A stretch of DNA of 5,418 nucleotides from Fidelibacterota bacterium (GTDB taxonomy: Bacteria; Fidelibacterota; UBA2242; B5-G15): assembly GCA_003645825.1 (NCBI GenBank), contig QNCQ01000145.1, forward strand, positions 1 to 5,418, given 5' to 3'. Shown here piece after piece: positions 1 to 5,418 of this stretch (position 1 is its first letter; each line of letters opens with the position of its first letter). The notes under the pieces are model-generated. The model saw only the letters and a list, made by a program, of their open reading frames with translations. It searched no databases and was not told the DNA's origin. The translations under genes were made by a program, and so were the position numbers.

Positions 1-594
1 AACCTGATCATAATGAATGAACAACCAATCCCCTTCCTTAATATGATACTCCAAAATGTGGGTGTACATCAACTCCCAGACTTTCAGCGCAATCTTCTTA
101 TTGATCTTCAAACTGAACAGATATTCAACTTCACTACACTCCTTTATTATACTATTCACCGTCGTTGCTGGATCTCTAAAAACACATATGTAACAACAAT
201 TCTTCAGGAAAGGTTTCCACACTGGCAAAGTATATGAAAATCTCGGGTCTTTAAAGCAGTAAGGTTCTTTAGAAATCAGCCTTCTAATCCTTTCTTCAAT
301 TTCACGAGTCACCTTCCATCTCACACTTAGAGGAACACACGACAACCACCTCTGACCATAAACCGGCCGTGTTCTAAAAAAATACTTACCTATTATAGGC
401 GGTCTGTTAGGAGTTACAAGGGAAATTAATTTTTCATTTATACCGTTTATCTCGGGGTCCTCAAAAAAACCTTTTGGATTACTATGGCGAGGAGGATATA
501 ACCTATCCCCCATAAAATAACCAGCACTGGCAAGGGTCCCGGCAACCATACTTGTTCCACTTCGACCAGATCCAAGTATTAAAACATTCCTCAT
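1..594 (-). CDS. sulfotransferase-like P-loop protein, C-terminus cut by window edge
   Basis: An open frame of 198 codons starts at ATG 594 and is still open at base 1, so the C-terminus is missing. The N-terminus has a sulfotransferase-type 5'-phosphosulfate loop, GSGRSGTS at residues 8-15, directly after a hydrophobic first strand (MRNVLIL). It is followed by a NPKGFFEDPEI stretch (39-49), often seen in bacterial sulfotransferase-like proteins, a KDPR motif (115-118), and a strand plus FRDP segment (139-142) in the place of the 3'-phosphate-binding region of PAPS-dependent enzymes. The family transfers sulfate from PAPS to hydroxyl groups of sugars or other acceptors; here a glycan acceptor is inferred from the neighbouring glycosyltransferases. 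The start overlaps the upstream stop as ATGA (591-594), with GGGGGTAAG upstream at 608-600. No signal peptide or membrane segment is seen, so it is probably cytoplasmic. Fold assignment is fairly sure; the acceptor and even true sulfotransferase activity are not proven. Confidence 0.85.
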   Translation of the reverse strand, partial: MRNVLILGSGRSGTSMVAGTLASAGYFMGDRLYPPRHSNPKGFFEDPEINGINEKLISLVTPNRPPIIGKYFFRTRPVYGQRWLSCVPLSVRWKVTREIEERIRRLISKEPYCFKDPRFSYTLPVWKPFLKNCCYICVFRDPATTVNSIIKECSEVEYLFSLKINKKIALKVWELMYTHILEYHIKEGDWLFIHYDQV

Positions 595-1667
595 AACCAC
601 TTACCCCCAATGCTCACAACCCTATTAAAAACCTTCTTTAACAGCGACCCTCCACCATCTAATTTCCGACTTAAATCAGAAATCGCAGAATTAACATATA
701 CCCCCTCTGGATAATACTTCTGAGCTTTCTTCAGCTGCCTAATTGCTCTAATAATATCTCTTCTGCGCTCTATACTCTGCCCATGCCAGATACCACTTAT
801 GGGCTGGTAACCCACGCTAAACCCAAAATTCTTTGCCATTACTGCAATATTAAACAAATCATCGATATTTCTTTTCATCACCACAGTTAAAATCTTAACC
901 TCCACATCTTTGCCTCTAACCTTCTCCGCCAGATAACTCATATTTTTCATCAACACTTCCCATTTGCCTCCTACTCTTATACTTTCGTAAACCTCCTTGC
1001 TGGCACCATCTACTGAAATAGACAGACTCCTGAATTTTCCATCCATCATATCAATTATGTTCTTATTCAACAAGATACCATTTGTTATTATATGTATCTT
1101 CAAATCTGGATACTCCGCAGGATCAAATTCCTTTACAAACTCAATTACCTCTTTGGATAAAAGAGGCTCACCTCCGACAAACTCTATCCTATCCATGTAC
1201 TTAAACCATCCTCGTATTTCATTCATCATTTTATCAAAAATATGTTCAGACTTCACATTCCCCTGTCTACACATTATACAGCTAAGATTACATCTATTCG
1301 TCGGATATAACTTCACATAAGTCGGCTTACTAGAAATCACCACTTTCCCACTCTCTATTTCTTTCCACATCAATCTTTTGTTCTCAACATATTCCCTACC
1401 TATCCCATCTATACGATCCGGCTTCGCAACATATTTGCCATTGACAACAAAAGGGCAGGTATCTTTACATATCTTCTCAATATCCCCCTCCAACATTTTC
1501 TGCCGCAAATACCTATACTCAGGACCGTTCCATATCTCCTCCAGACTTCTTTTCTCAACATTTTTGATATTTACTTTGGACCAACAGCATACACTCAAAC
1601 GATTACCAGGAGATTCCTGGCTTATAGCCATCCACGGATAAATACACAACAACTCCCTCTCAGCCAT
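591..1667 (-). CDS. radical SAM protein with N-terminal SPASM/twitch-like domain
   Basis: A 358-residue protein from ATG 1667. A GTG at 1697 would add ten residues but overlap the upstream gene by 38 bases and lacks a good ribosome site; ATG 1667 has GGGGGAAAG at 1680-1672 and overlaps the upstream stop by 8 bases. The radical SAM core carries CNLSCIMC (C126, C130, C133: CX3CX2C), which binds the 4Fe-4S cluster that cleaves S-adenosylmethionine, then GGEP at 165-168 and ITNG at 194-197. Before the core, residues 1-75 look like half of a SPASM domain (twitch): C8 near YPW, C27-C28, a SLEEIWN stretch (41-47), then C67 and C71. These five cysteines could hold an auxiliary iron-sulfur cluster. 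Usual SPASM/twitch domains follow the core; N-terminal placement is known in one subgroup of radical SAM proteins. No cysteine occurs after the core, and the C-terminus is a basic/hydrophobic tail. Substrate is unknown; the context suggests a glycan or sugar nucleotide, although peptide modification is possible. Confidence 0.93.
   Translation of the reverse strand: MAERELLCIYPWMAISQESPGNRLSVCCWSKVNIKNVEKRSLEEIWNGPEYRYLRQKMLEGDIEKICKDTCPFVVNGKYVAKPDRIDGIGREYVENKRLMWKEIESGKVVISSKPTYVKLYPTNRCNLSCIMCRQGNVKSEHIFDKMMNEIRGWFKYMDRIEFVGGEPLLSKEVIEFVKEFDPAEYPDLKIHIITNGILLNKNIIDMMDGKFRSLSISVDGASKEVYESIRVGGKWEVLMKNMSYLAEKVRGKDVEVKILTVVMKRNIDDLFNIAVMAKNFGFSVGYQPISGIWHGQSIERRRDIIRAIRQLKKAQKYYPEGVYVNSAISDLSRKLDGGGSLLKKVFNRVVSIGGKWL
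600..608 (-). promoter_or_regulatory. ribosome binding site of the sulfotransferase-like gene
   Basis: GGGGGTAAG lies 5 bases before ATG 594, inside the last codons of the radical SAM gene (encoding its final Gly-Gly-Lys). Together with the ATGA overlap it suggests translational coupling. Confidence 0.55.
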
Positions 1668-2925
1668 TACTCTTTCCCCCAACTCCCAAGTAATCACTAA
1701 TAACTTCTCTCAAGGGATTAAAAACTACCTCTCGCGCTAGATTCTTTCTAACATAATCAATTGAATTCTGCTTTAACCTATCCGCCAACTCCTCATCAAG
1801 CAGTAAATCAACAACACATCCTGCAAACTGTTTGCTATCTCTGGCACAGAGTACAACCCCATCTTTAAGCTCTTCCACTCCAACAAGAGCGTTCTCACTT
1901 GCAACACAGGGAACCCCGTACGAAAGGGCTTCCACAAGTTTTATCTTAAGACCGCTACCCACAATAGATGGGATAACAGCAACTTTCGACATCTCATAAT
2001 AACTATCGATATCATCAACATATCCCAGGAACTTTACCGTCTTATCACCCCAATTCTGAAAAATTCTCTTGCTACCAATGCTGCCGATAACATACATCAA
2101 TGCATCAGGAATTCTCTCCACTACCTTTGGCCAAACCTCTCCGAGATACCATTTGAGGCTTATAACATTGTGATCAGCATTGCTGCCAACAAAAATAACT
2201 ATATTATCCTTTTTTGGTTTTCCTTTTACCAGTTTCACATCCACAGGACACGGTATACTTATGACCTTCTTTTCAGGCAACAATTTCTTCACAACCTGCC
2301 TCTCGTGGTCTTGAATAGTCACTATGACGTCTCCCTTCTGAAGCAGAGCTTTTTCAAAATCCTTATCCCAAACTTCACAGTCAGATTCCATATCCATACT
2401 CCGGAACGATCCTTTTCTCTCAAATAAAATATCATGCGTCAATATAACCTTCAAACACTCGGGAAAATCTGGATCAAATATATCGGCCATCCATGTATGA
2501 TCAGCAACAACAATTTGAGGCTTATGTTTTCTGATTACTCTCTTCACAAAATCTATCTCACGCCTATTCAATACCCTGCGATCGCCACACTCTATACCGC
2601 TCTGCGACGCAATACCAACAAGAAACTCCACCACCCTATCCACACATTTGCATCTGAGAAATCTCCCAACTTTTACAATCCCATTTAGCAAACCGCAGGC
2701 TATATAACTATAAACCGGTAGAAAGGCCTCTATAGCACTGACCCCACACTCCCGGTAGACCCTCGAAAATTCACCCAAATTGGAACCACATGTTCTTCCA
2801 ACATACACATATACTATCTTGAAACCATTTAGTTTAAAAAAATCTATAATGCTTCTGAGGTACCTAAAACTTCCATACTCACTGCTGTGGCACAACACTC
2901 TTGTAACTATGGCTACCTTATACAC
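1660..2925 (-). CDS. GT-B glycosyltransferase (Glycos_transf_1 / GT4-like)
   Basis: A 421-residue protein starting at GTG 2925, which is immediately preceded by an in-frame TGA, so no longer start exists; AGGGTGGA (2938-2931) is the ribosome site, and the first strand YKVAIVTRV needs this start. The N-terminal Rossmann half includes PQIVVADHTW (136-145) and LTHDILFER (162-170). The C-terminal donor-binding half begins near NIVIFVGSNADHN (241-253), then ALMYVIGS (275-282), VKFLGYVDD (297-305) and the signature GSGLKIKLVEALSYGVPCVA (323-342), the usual nucleotide-sugar site with E332 in EALSYG. Such enzymes are retaining transferases using nucleotide-activated sugars on the cytoplasmic face. 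The exact donor and acceptor cannot be read. It sits 33 bases after the second GT2 gene and its stop overlaps the start of the radical SAM gene (ATGGCTGA). No transmembrane helix is evident. Length is normal for the family. Confidence 0.93.
   Translation of the reverse strand: MYKVAIVTRVLCHSSEYGSFRYLRSIIDFFKLNGFKIVYVYVGRTCGSNLGEFSRVYRECGVSAIEAFLPVYSYIACGLLNGIVKVGRFLRCKCVDRVVEFLVGIASQSGIECGDRRVLNRREIDFVKRVIRKHKPQIVVADHTWMADIFDPDFPECLKVILTHDILFERKGSFRSMDMESDCEVWDKDFEKALLQKGDVIVTIQDHERQVVKKLLPEKKVISIPCPVDVKLVKGKPKKDNIVIFVGSNADHNVISLKWYLGEVWPKVVERIPDALMYVIGSIGSKRIFQNWGDKTVKFLGYVDDIDSYYEMSKVAVIPSIVGSGLKIKLVEALSYGVPCVASENALVGVEELKDGVVLCARDSKQFAGCVVDLLLDEELADRLKQNSIDYVRKNLAREVVFNPLREVISDYLGVGGKSNG
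1672..1680 (-). promoter_or_regulatory. ribosome binding site that decides the radical SAM start
   Basis: GGGGGAAAG lies 4 bases before ATG 1667, inside the last codons of the glycosyltransferase gene (encoding Gly-Gly-Lys). It supports ATG 1667 over the upstream GTG at 1697. Confidence 0.55.
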
Positions 2926-2958
2926 TCACTTCCACCCTAAACTACACCAGCAATGGCT
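2926..2958 (-). other. 33-base intergenic gap with ribosome binding site
   Basis: This is the longest non-coding stretch in the window. It holds the site AGGGTGGA (2938-2931) for the GTG start at 2925 and nothing else recognisable: no hairpin, no T-run and no convincing promoter. Confidence 0.6.
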
Positions 2959-3894
2959 TCATAGTTTACGTATCAAACCCACTATCAATCCCACCCTGGA
3001 ATAATGAAAATACTTCCTGAAAAACCTATCTGGATTATCAGTAGGCAAAATTAGTGAAAGAAAATTCTTACAATTAAGAAAAGTATTCTTCGCGTTAAAC
3101 GCGATAATCTTCAATATCTTTCTCTTTCCCAGCTTTTCATTCTTAACACGAAGAATAGCCTCAGAAATCCCCTGGTAAAAATTCCTTTTAAGAAACCATC
3201 CCTTCTCCAACCTTTCCGGTGGTATATAATGATATACCCTTACTGAAGGCTCATAATAGCACCTATAACCTTTCTGTTCAGCCCTCTCTTTTAACAGATT
3301 CTCTTCCATCGATAGTAATTTCTTCCCCTTCCTTCCAAGCTGAGTATCAAACCCCCCACATTCTTCCAGCACCTTTTTCAAGTAACAAACATTCGCTCCT
3401 ACAAGCCACTCATTTTTCGTAATAAAGAATCCTCTATTGGACCACTTTACTATCGACAATCCCCTTTCTAATCTGTCATTCATCCAAACTGGCTTTTTTC
3501 TACTCCATATGGGTAAAACCTCCCCTCCAACTATTCCTGGCTGTGGTGTCACAGTAGTATAAACGCGCAATACATTCTCCAGCCACCTTTCGGTTGCTAT
3601 AGCATCATCATCAATAAAAGCAATTATATTCCCTCTTGAGTGCTTTATACCCGCATTCCTCGCGTGTGACAATCCTACCTTCGTTTCTCTCACATACCTT
3701 ATGTTCGGAACATTACTGTAGCTATTCACTACCTCCCTAGTGTTATCTGTAGAATTATTGTCAACGACAATTATCTCATACCTCTCCTTTGATAGGCTTT
3801 GCCTCACAAGACTGTCAATAACTTTTCTGAGAAACTTGGCCCTGTTGTGCGTACAAATTACCACAGAGATAAAATACTCCACATCACCGCTCAT
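2959..3894 (-). CDS. family 2 glycosyltransferase (GT-A fold)
   Basis: A 311-residue protein from ATG 3894. The N-terminal GT-A domain is classical: ISVVICTHNRAKFLRKVIDSL (9-29), EIIVVDNNSTDNT (40-52) for nucleotide binding, GLSHARNAGI (74-83), and the metal-binding acidic motif IDDDA (D95-D96-D97). WLVGANVCYLKK (163-174), GGFD (180-183) and SMEENLL (195-201) form the acceptor side; E197 or E198 is the probable catalytic base. Members are inverting transferases that use nucleotide sugars with a divalent metal. After about residue 230 the protein is basic and partly hydrophobic and ends in FFRKYFHYSRVGLIVGLIRKL-like sequence (291-311), possibly a membrane-surface anchor. The start overlaps the upstream gene's stop (ATGA, 3891-3894), with GGGGAGAG at 3903-3896. 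Sugar donor, linkage and acceptor are not readable; a role in glycan chain assembly is inferred from the neighbours. Confidence 0.95.
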   Translation of the reverse strand: MSGDVEYFISVVICTHNRAKFLRKVIDSLVRQSLSKERYEIIVVDNNSTDNTREVVNSYSNVPNIRYVRETKVGLSHARNAGIKHSRGNIIAFIDDDAIATERWLENVLRVYTTVTPQPGIVGGEVLPIWSRKKPVWMNDRLERGLSIVKWSNRGFFITKNEWLVGANVCYLKKVLEECGGFDTQLGRKGKKLLSMEENLLKERAEQKGYRCYYEPSVRVYHYIPPERLEKGWFLKRNFYQGISEAILRVKNEKLGKRKILKIIAFNAKNTFLNCKNFLSLILPTDNPDRFFRKYFHYSRVGLIVGLIRKL

Positions 3895-4772
3895 GCTCTC
3901 CCCAGAATTCTACTGAAAAACCCCCGAGTTTTCGCAATAAGGTTCTTCTTTCCTCCCCCCTTTTCCCCATCACTCGCCCTATGTTTCCTCACCCAATCAT
4001 CCCACCATTCAGGTTCCCTGTCATACTTGGGATCAATACCCTTGTAAGGCAGAGTTTCAAGAGACAACTCCCTCCGCCTTATGACTTCATGCTGCGACTT
4101 AAAATTAAAAGAGCCCTTTTCAAGACTATGACCATACGGACCATAAGAAACCGGATGCCATGGATGATACAACATCACCTTAGGATTCCATTTAACGTGC
4201 AACCCAAGATTCTTAAACCTCGTATATAACTCTTTACCTCCCGCATACACATCGCCAGCAAAACACTCAAACTGCTCATACCCATTAACCTCGAGCAACC
4301 ACTTCTTTCTTACCGTCAAACACCCACCGTAATTAACAGGATTAGTCAACCTGCACACTTTCTTTAAATATTCCGGATCAATCGGCTTCAACTTCCTGGG
4401 GGGAACGAGAGGCTTTGGCTCCTCAAATCTGTAGAAATACATGACCAACTCTTCATTCTTTACATGATCTTCAAGAATAGTCTCAAGAAAATAGTTGTCA
4501 ATATAAACATCTCCATCAATCAAGACTAATAGGTCACCTGTACTCCTTTTTATCCCTTCATTCCAGCAATACGAAATGAACAATGGCGGCTTACGGTTAA
4601 GCTTTATTATCTTTACATTTTCTTTCCTCTCCAGCTCCGGCTTCACCTTATCAAAATGCTCCACCCATAATATCTCATACATATCCTTATCAATCGTCTG
4701 ATTATTCAAACAATCAATTATGTGAAACCTCTCTCTATATCCTCCATCATACATAATCACCGAAATTTTCAT
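3891..4772 (-). CDS. divergent family 2 glycosyltransferase (GT-A fold)
   Basis: A 293-residue protein from ATG 4772. A GTG two codons upstream (4778) lies inside the Shine-Dalgarno sequence AGGAGGT (4783-4777), so ATG 4772 is preferred. The GT-A landmarks are present but modified: KISVIMYDGG at the N-terminus replaces the usual strand plus N/R pair, YEILWVEHFD (32-41) replaces the common VVDDxSxD element, and the strong features are SYCWNEGIKRSTGDLLVLID (67-86) with the metal motif DGD at 86-88. Further on are GGCLTVRKKWLLEVNGYEQF (149-168) and a GDVYAGGKEL stretch (173-182) where the catalytic-base loop is expected. A histidine/aromatic segment LYHPWHP (201-207) follows. The C-terminus has a Gly/Lys linker (about 267-277) and then an amphipathic basic helix-like tail (LIAKTRGFFSRILGRA). 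It follows the kinase gene by 10 bases and overlaps the next gene by 4. The substrate is unknown. Confidence 0.92.
   Translation of the reverse strand: MKISVIMYDGGYRERFHIIDCLNNQTIDKDMYEILWVEHFDKVKPELERKENVKIIKLNRKPPLFISYCWNEGIKRSTGDLLVLIDGDVYIDNYFLETILEDHVKNEELVMYFYRFEEPKPLVPPRKLKPIDPEYLKKVCRLTNPVNYGGCLTVRKKWLLEVNGYEQFECFAGDVYAGGKELYTRFKNLGLHVKWNPKVMLYHPWHPVSYGPYGHSLEKGSFNFKSQHEVIRRRELSLETLPYKGIDPKYDREPEWWDDWVRKHRASDGEKGGGKKNLIAKTRGFFSRILGRA
3896..3903 (-). promoter_or_regulatory. ribosome binding site of the second GT2 gene
   Basis: GGGGAGAG ends one base before ATG 3894, a tight spacing, and lies inside the last codons (Leu-Gly-Arg) of the upstream glycosyltransferase gene. With the ATGA overlap it supports coupled translation. 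Confidence 0.45.
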
Positions 4773-4776
4773 GACC

Positions 4777-4783
4777 ACCTCCT
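4777..4783 (-). promoter_or_regulatory. strong Shine-Dalgarno site overlapping the kinase stop
   Basis: AGGAGGT shares its first A with the kinase stop TGA (4785-4783) and stands four bases before ATG 4772. It is the best match to the consensus in the window and fixes the start of the first GT2 gene; the GTG at 4778 overlaps it and is unlikely to be used. Confidence 0.85.
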
Positions 4784-5418
4784 CACGAAGGATTATAAAA
4801 TATTATCCTTGAACCATCATACTCAAAATCAAAATTCACTTCTCTCAAATTGGACAGTGCGTTCCTTACAAACGTTCTTTTCTCAGGAGGCACGAACAGA
4901 AGCAAAAATCCACCACCCCCTGCACCTAAAAGTTTTCCTCCAATCGCTCCCGCCCTTTTAGCCCTCTCATACCATTCATCTATCCTGGGGTTCGTTATTT
5001 TACTGGATAGAGTTCTTTTTATCTCCCAGGCCGTATTCAACAAATCACCAAAGTCAAGGATACTATTCCCATTGGTAAGTACCTCAATACCCTGACTGAC
5101 TAACTCATATAAAATTTTCAACTTATCGTTAATCCTTTCTCTCTTAATATTTTCAATCTGCTCTTCCAGCACTTCATTTGCATACCTCTGCAATCCTGTA
5201 TAAAACAGCATCAGATGGTTCCTAAACTCTCTCATCCTCTCTCTACCAAGCGGAATTGGACCTGGCACCACTTTCCCGCTCTTCTCTATCAAGAGGTGTA
5301 ACAGCCCTCCTATCGCACACGTATACTGATCCTGAACACCTACCCTTTCCCTTATAATTCTTGTTCAACGTAGACCTCATAATAGTGTTGGATAATCTTC
5401 TATGCAACTCTTTTTCCC
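4783..5418 (-). CDS. GHMP-family kinase, heptose 7-phosphate kinase-like; N-terminus outside window, frame broken twice near the edge
   Basis: About 210 C-terminal codons are present; the family is usually near 330-350 residues, so the first GHMP motif and the Pro-Gly-Leu-Gly-Ser-Ser loop lie beyond the edge. From 5358 leftward the frame is clean: IIRERVGVQDQYTCAIGG, where the GxQDQ element is typical of D-glycero-D-manno-heptose 7-phosphate kinases (HddA type), then LMLFYTGLQRYANEVLEEQ (about 5211-5155) and the C-terminal glycine-rich GHMP motif GGKLLGAGGGGFLLLF (about 4941-4894). These enzymes phosphorylate the anomeric position of heptose 7-phosphate on the way to GDP-heptose. Upstream, TGA codons at 5379-5377 and 5367-5365 interrupt the frame, but kinase-like sequence continues in the other two frames (KELHRRLSNTI at 5413-5381, YEVYVEQE at 5381-5358), as if one base is missing near 5381 and one near 5358. 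A gene finder would give a false short gene starting at TTG 5292. Sugar specificity is inferred; a related sugar kinase of the GHMP family is possible. Confidence 0.85.
5356..5384 (-). other. two apparent single-base deletions in the kinase gene
   Basis: Reading re-aligns if a T is added to the TT at 5382-5381 and an A to the AA at 5359-5358 (minus-strand bases). Both are short homopolymers, and no canonical slippery heptamer is seen at either place. The simplest explanation is sequencing or assembly error near a contig end; true mutation of the gene is the alternative. Confidence 0.7.

Noticed and set aside
13..237. Plus-strand open frame of 74 codons
   Set aside because: It lies opposite the sulfotransferase-like gene, has no recognisable motif, and the minus frame has clear family motifs.
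997..1641. Two plus-strand open frames (997-1320 and 1378-1641)
   Set aside because: They are antisense shadows of the radical SAM gene with low-complexity, Ser/Ile/Phe-rich translations and no family signature.
1660..1697. GTG start at 1697 for the radical SAM gene with a 38-base overlap
   Set aside because: ATG 1667 has a G-rich ribosome site and a short 8-base overlap in keeping with the other genes.
4906..4935. G-rich minus-strand segment as a possible G-quadruplex
   Set aside because: The glycine codons of the conserved GHMP motif explain it fully.
4850..5095. Plus-strand open frame with proline-rich start
   Set aside because: The PPPPAP-like stretch is the reverse of the glycine-rich GHMP loop on the minus strand; no independent evidence of coding.
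4783..5292. Short 169-residue gene starting at TTG 5292
   Set aside because: Kinase homology continues upstream in the same frame through GVQDQYTCAIGG and then in the other frames, so the TTG is internal.
5356..5384. Programmed frameshifting in the kinase gene
   Set aside because: Two shifts within 24 bases would be needed and no slippery heptamer is present at either position.
1..5418. CRISPR array, tRNA, insertion sequence, inverted repeat or riboswitch
   Set aside because: Almost all bases are accounted for by minus-strand genes, and I saw no repeated units, tRNA-like arms or transposase.

Overview
All supported genes in this window lie on the minus strand and read as one compact run, so transcription goes from the right edge to the left. 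In order of transcription it holds: the C-terminal two-thirds of a GHMP-family kinase resembling D-glycero-D-manno-heptose 7-phosphate kinase (right edge to 4783, frame broken twice near the edge); two family-2 glycosyltransferases (4772-3891 and 3894-2959); one GT-B glycosyltransferase of the Glycos_transf_1 type (2925-1660); a radical SAM protein with an N-terminal SPASM/twitch-like cysteine domain (1667-591); and a sulfotransferase-like P-loop protein whose C-terminus runs off the left edge (594-1). This is the interior of a surface-polysaccharide or glycan biosynthesis operon.

The genes are tightly packed: two ATGA stop/start overlaps, one 8-base overlap, one 10-base gap with the Shine-Dalgarno sequence overlapping the upstream stop codon, and one 33-base gap. 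No stretch has room for a promoter or terminator, and no RNA gene, insertion sequence, CRISPR array or long repeat was seen. The plus-strand open frames are shadows of the minus-strand genes. All five stop codons in the window are TGA.

A reasonable model (inference) is as follows. The kinase contributes to making an activated heptose or similar sugar. Three glycosyltransferases add successive sugars on the cytoplasmic side. The sulfotransferase-like enzyme may decorate the glycan, and the radical SAM enzyme may carry out a modification that cannot be named from sequence. No polymerase, flippase, ABC transporter or sugar-nucleotide synthesis gene other than the kinase is visible, so the full pathway lies outside the window.

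Organism: the DNA is moderately AT-rich. Arginine is mostly AGA/AGG, ATA is common for isoleucine, Shine-Dalgarno sites are clear, and the proteins are rich in Lys, Glu, Val and Ile. This fits a thermophilic or anaerobic bacterium, but an archaeon cannot be excluded. No phylogenetic marker is present, so this is a weak inference.

The points most worth attention are the N-terminal-twitch radical SAM enzyme coupled to a sulfotransferase, and the GHMP kinase, whose reading frame is restored by assuming two single missing bases 23 bp apart near the right edge. The second looks more like sequencing or assembly error than biology. I found no convincing evidence of a wholly new type of system.
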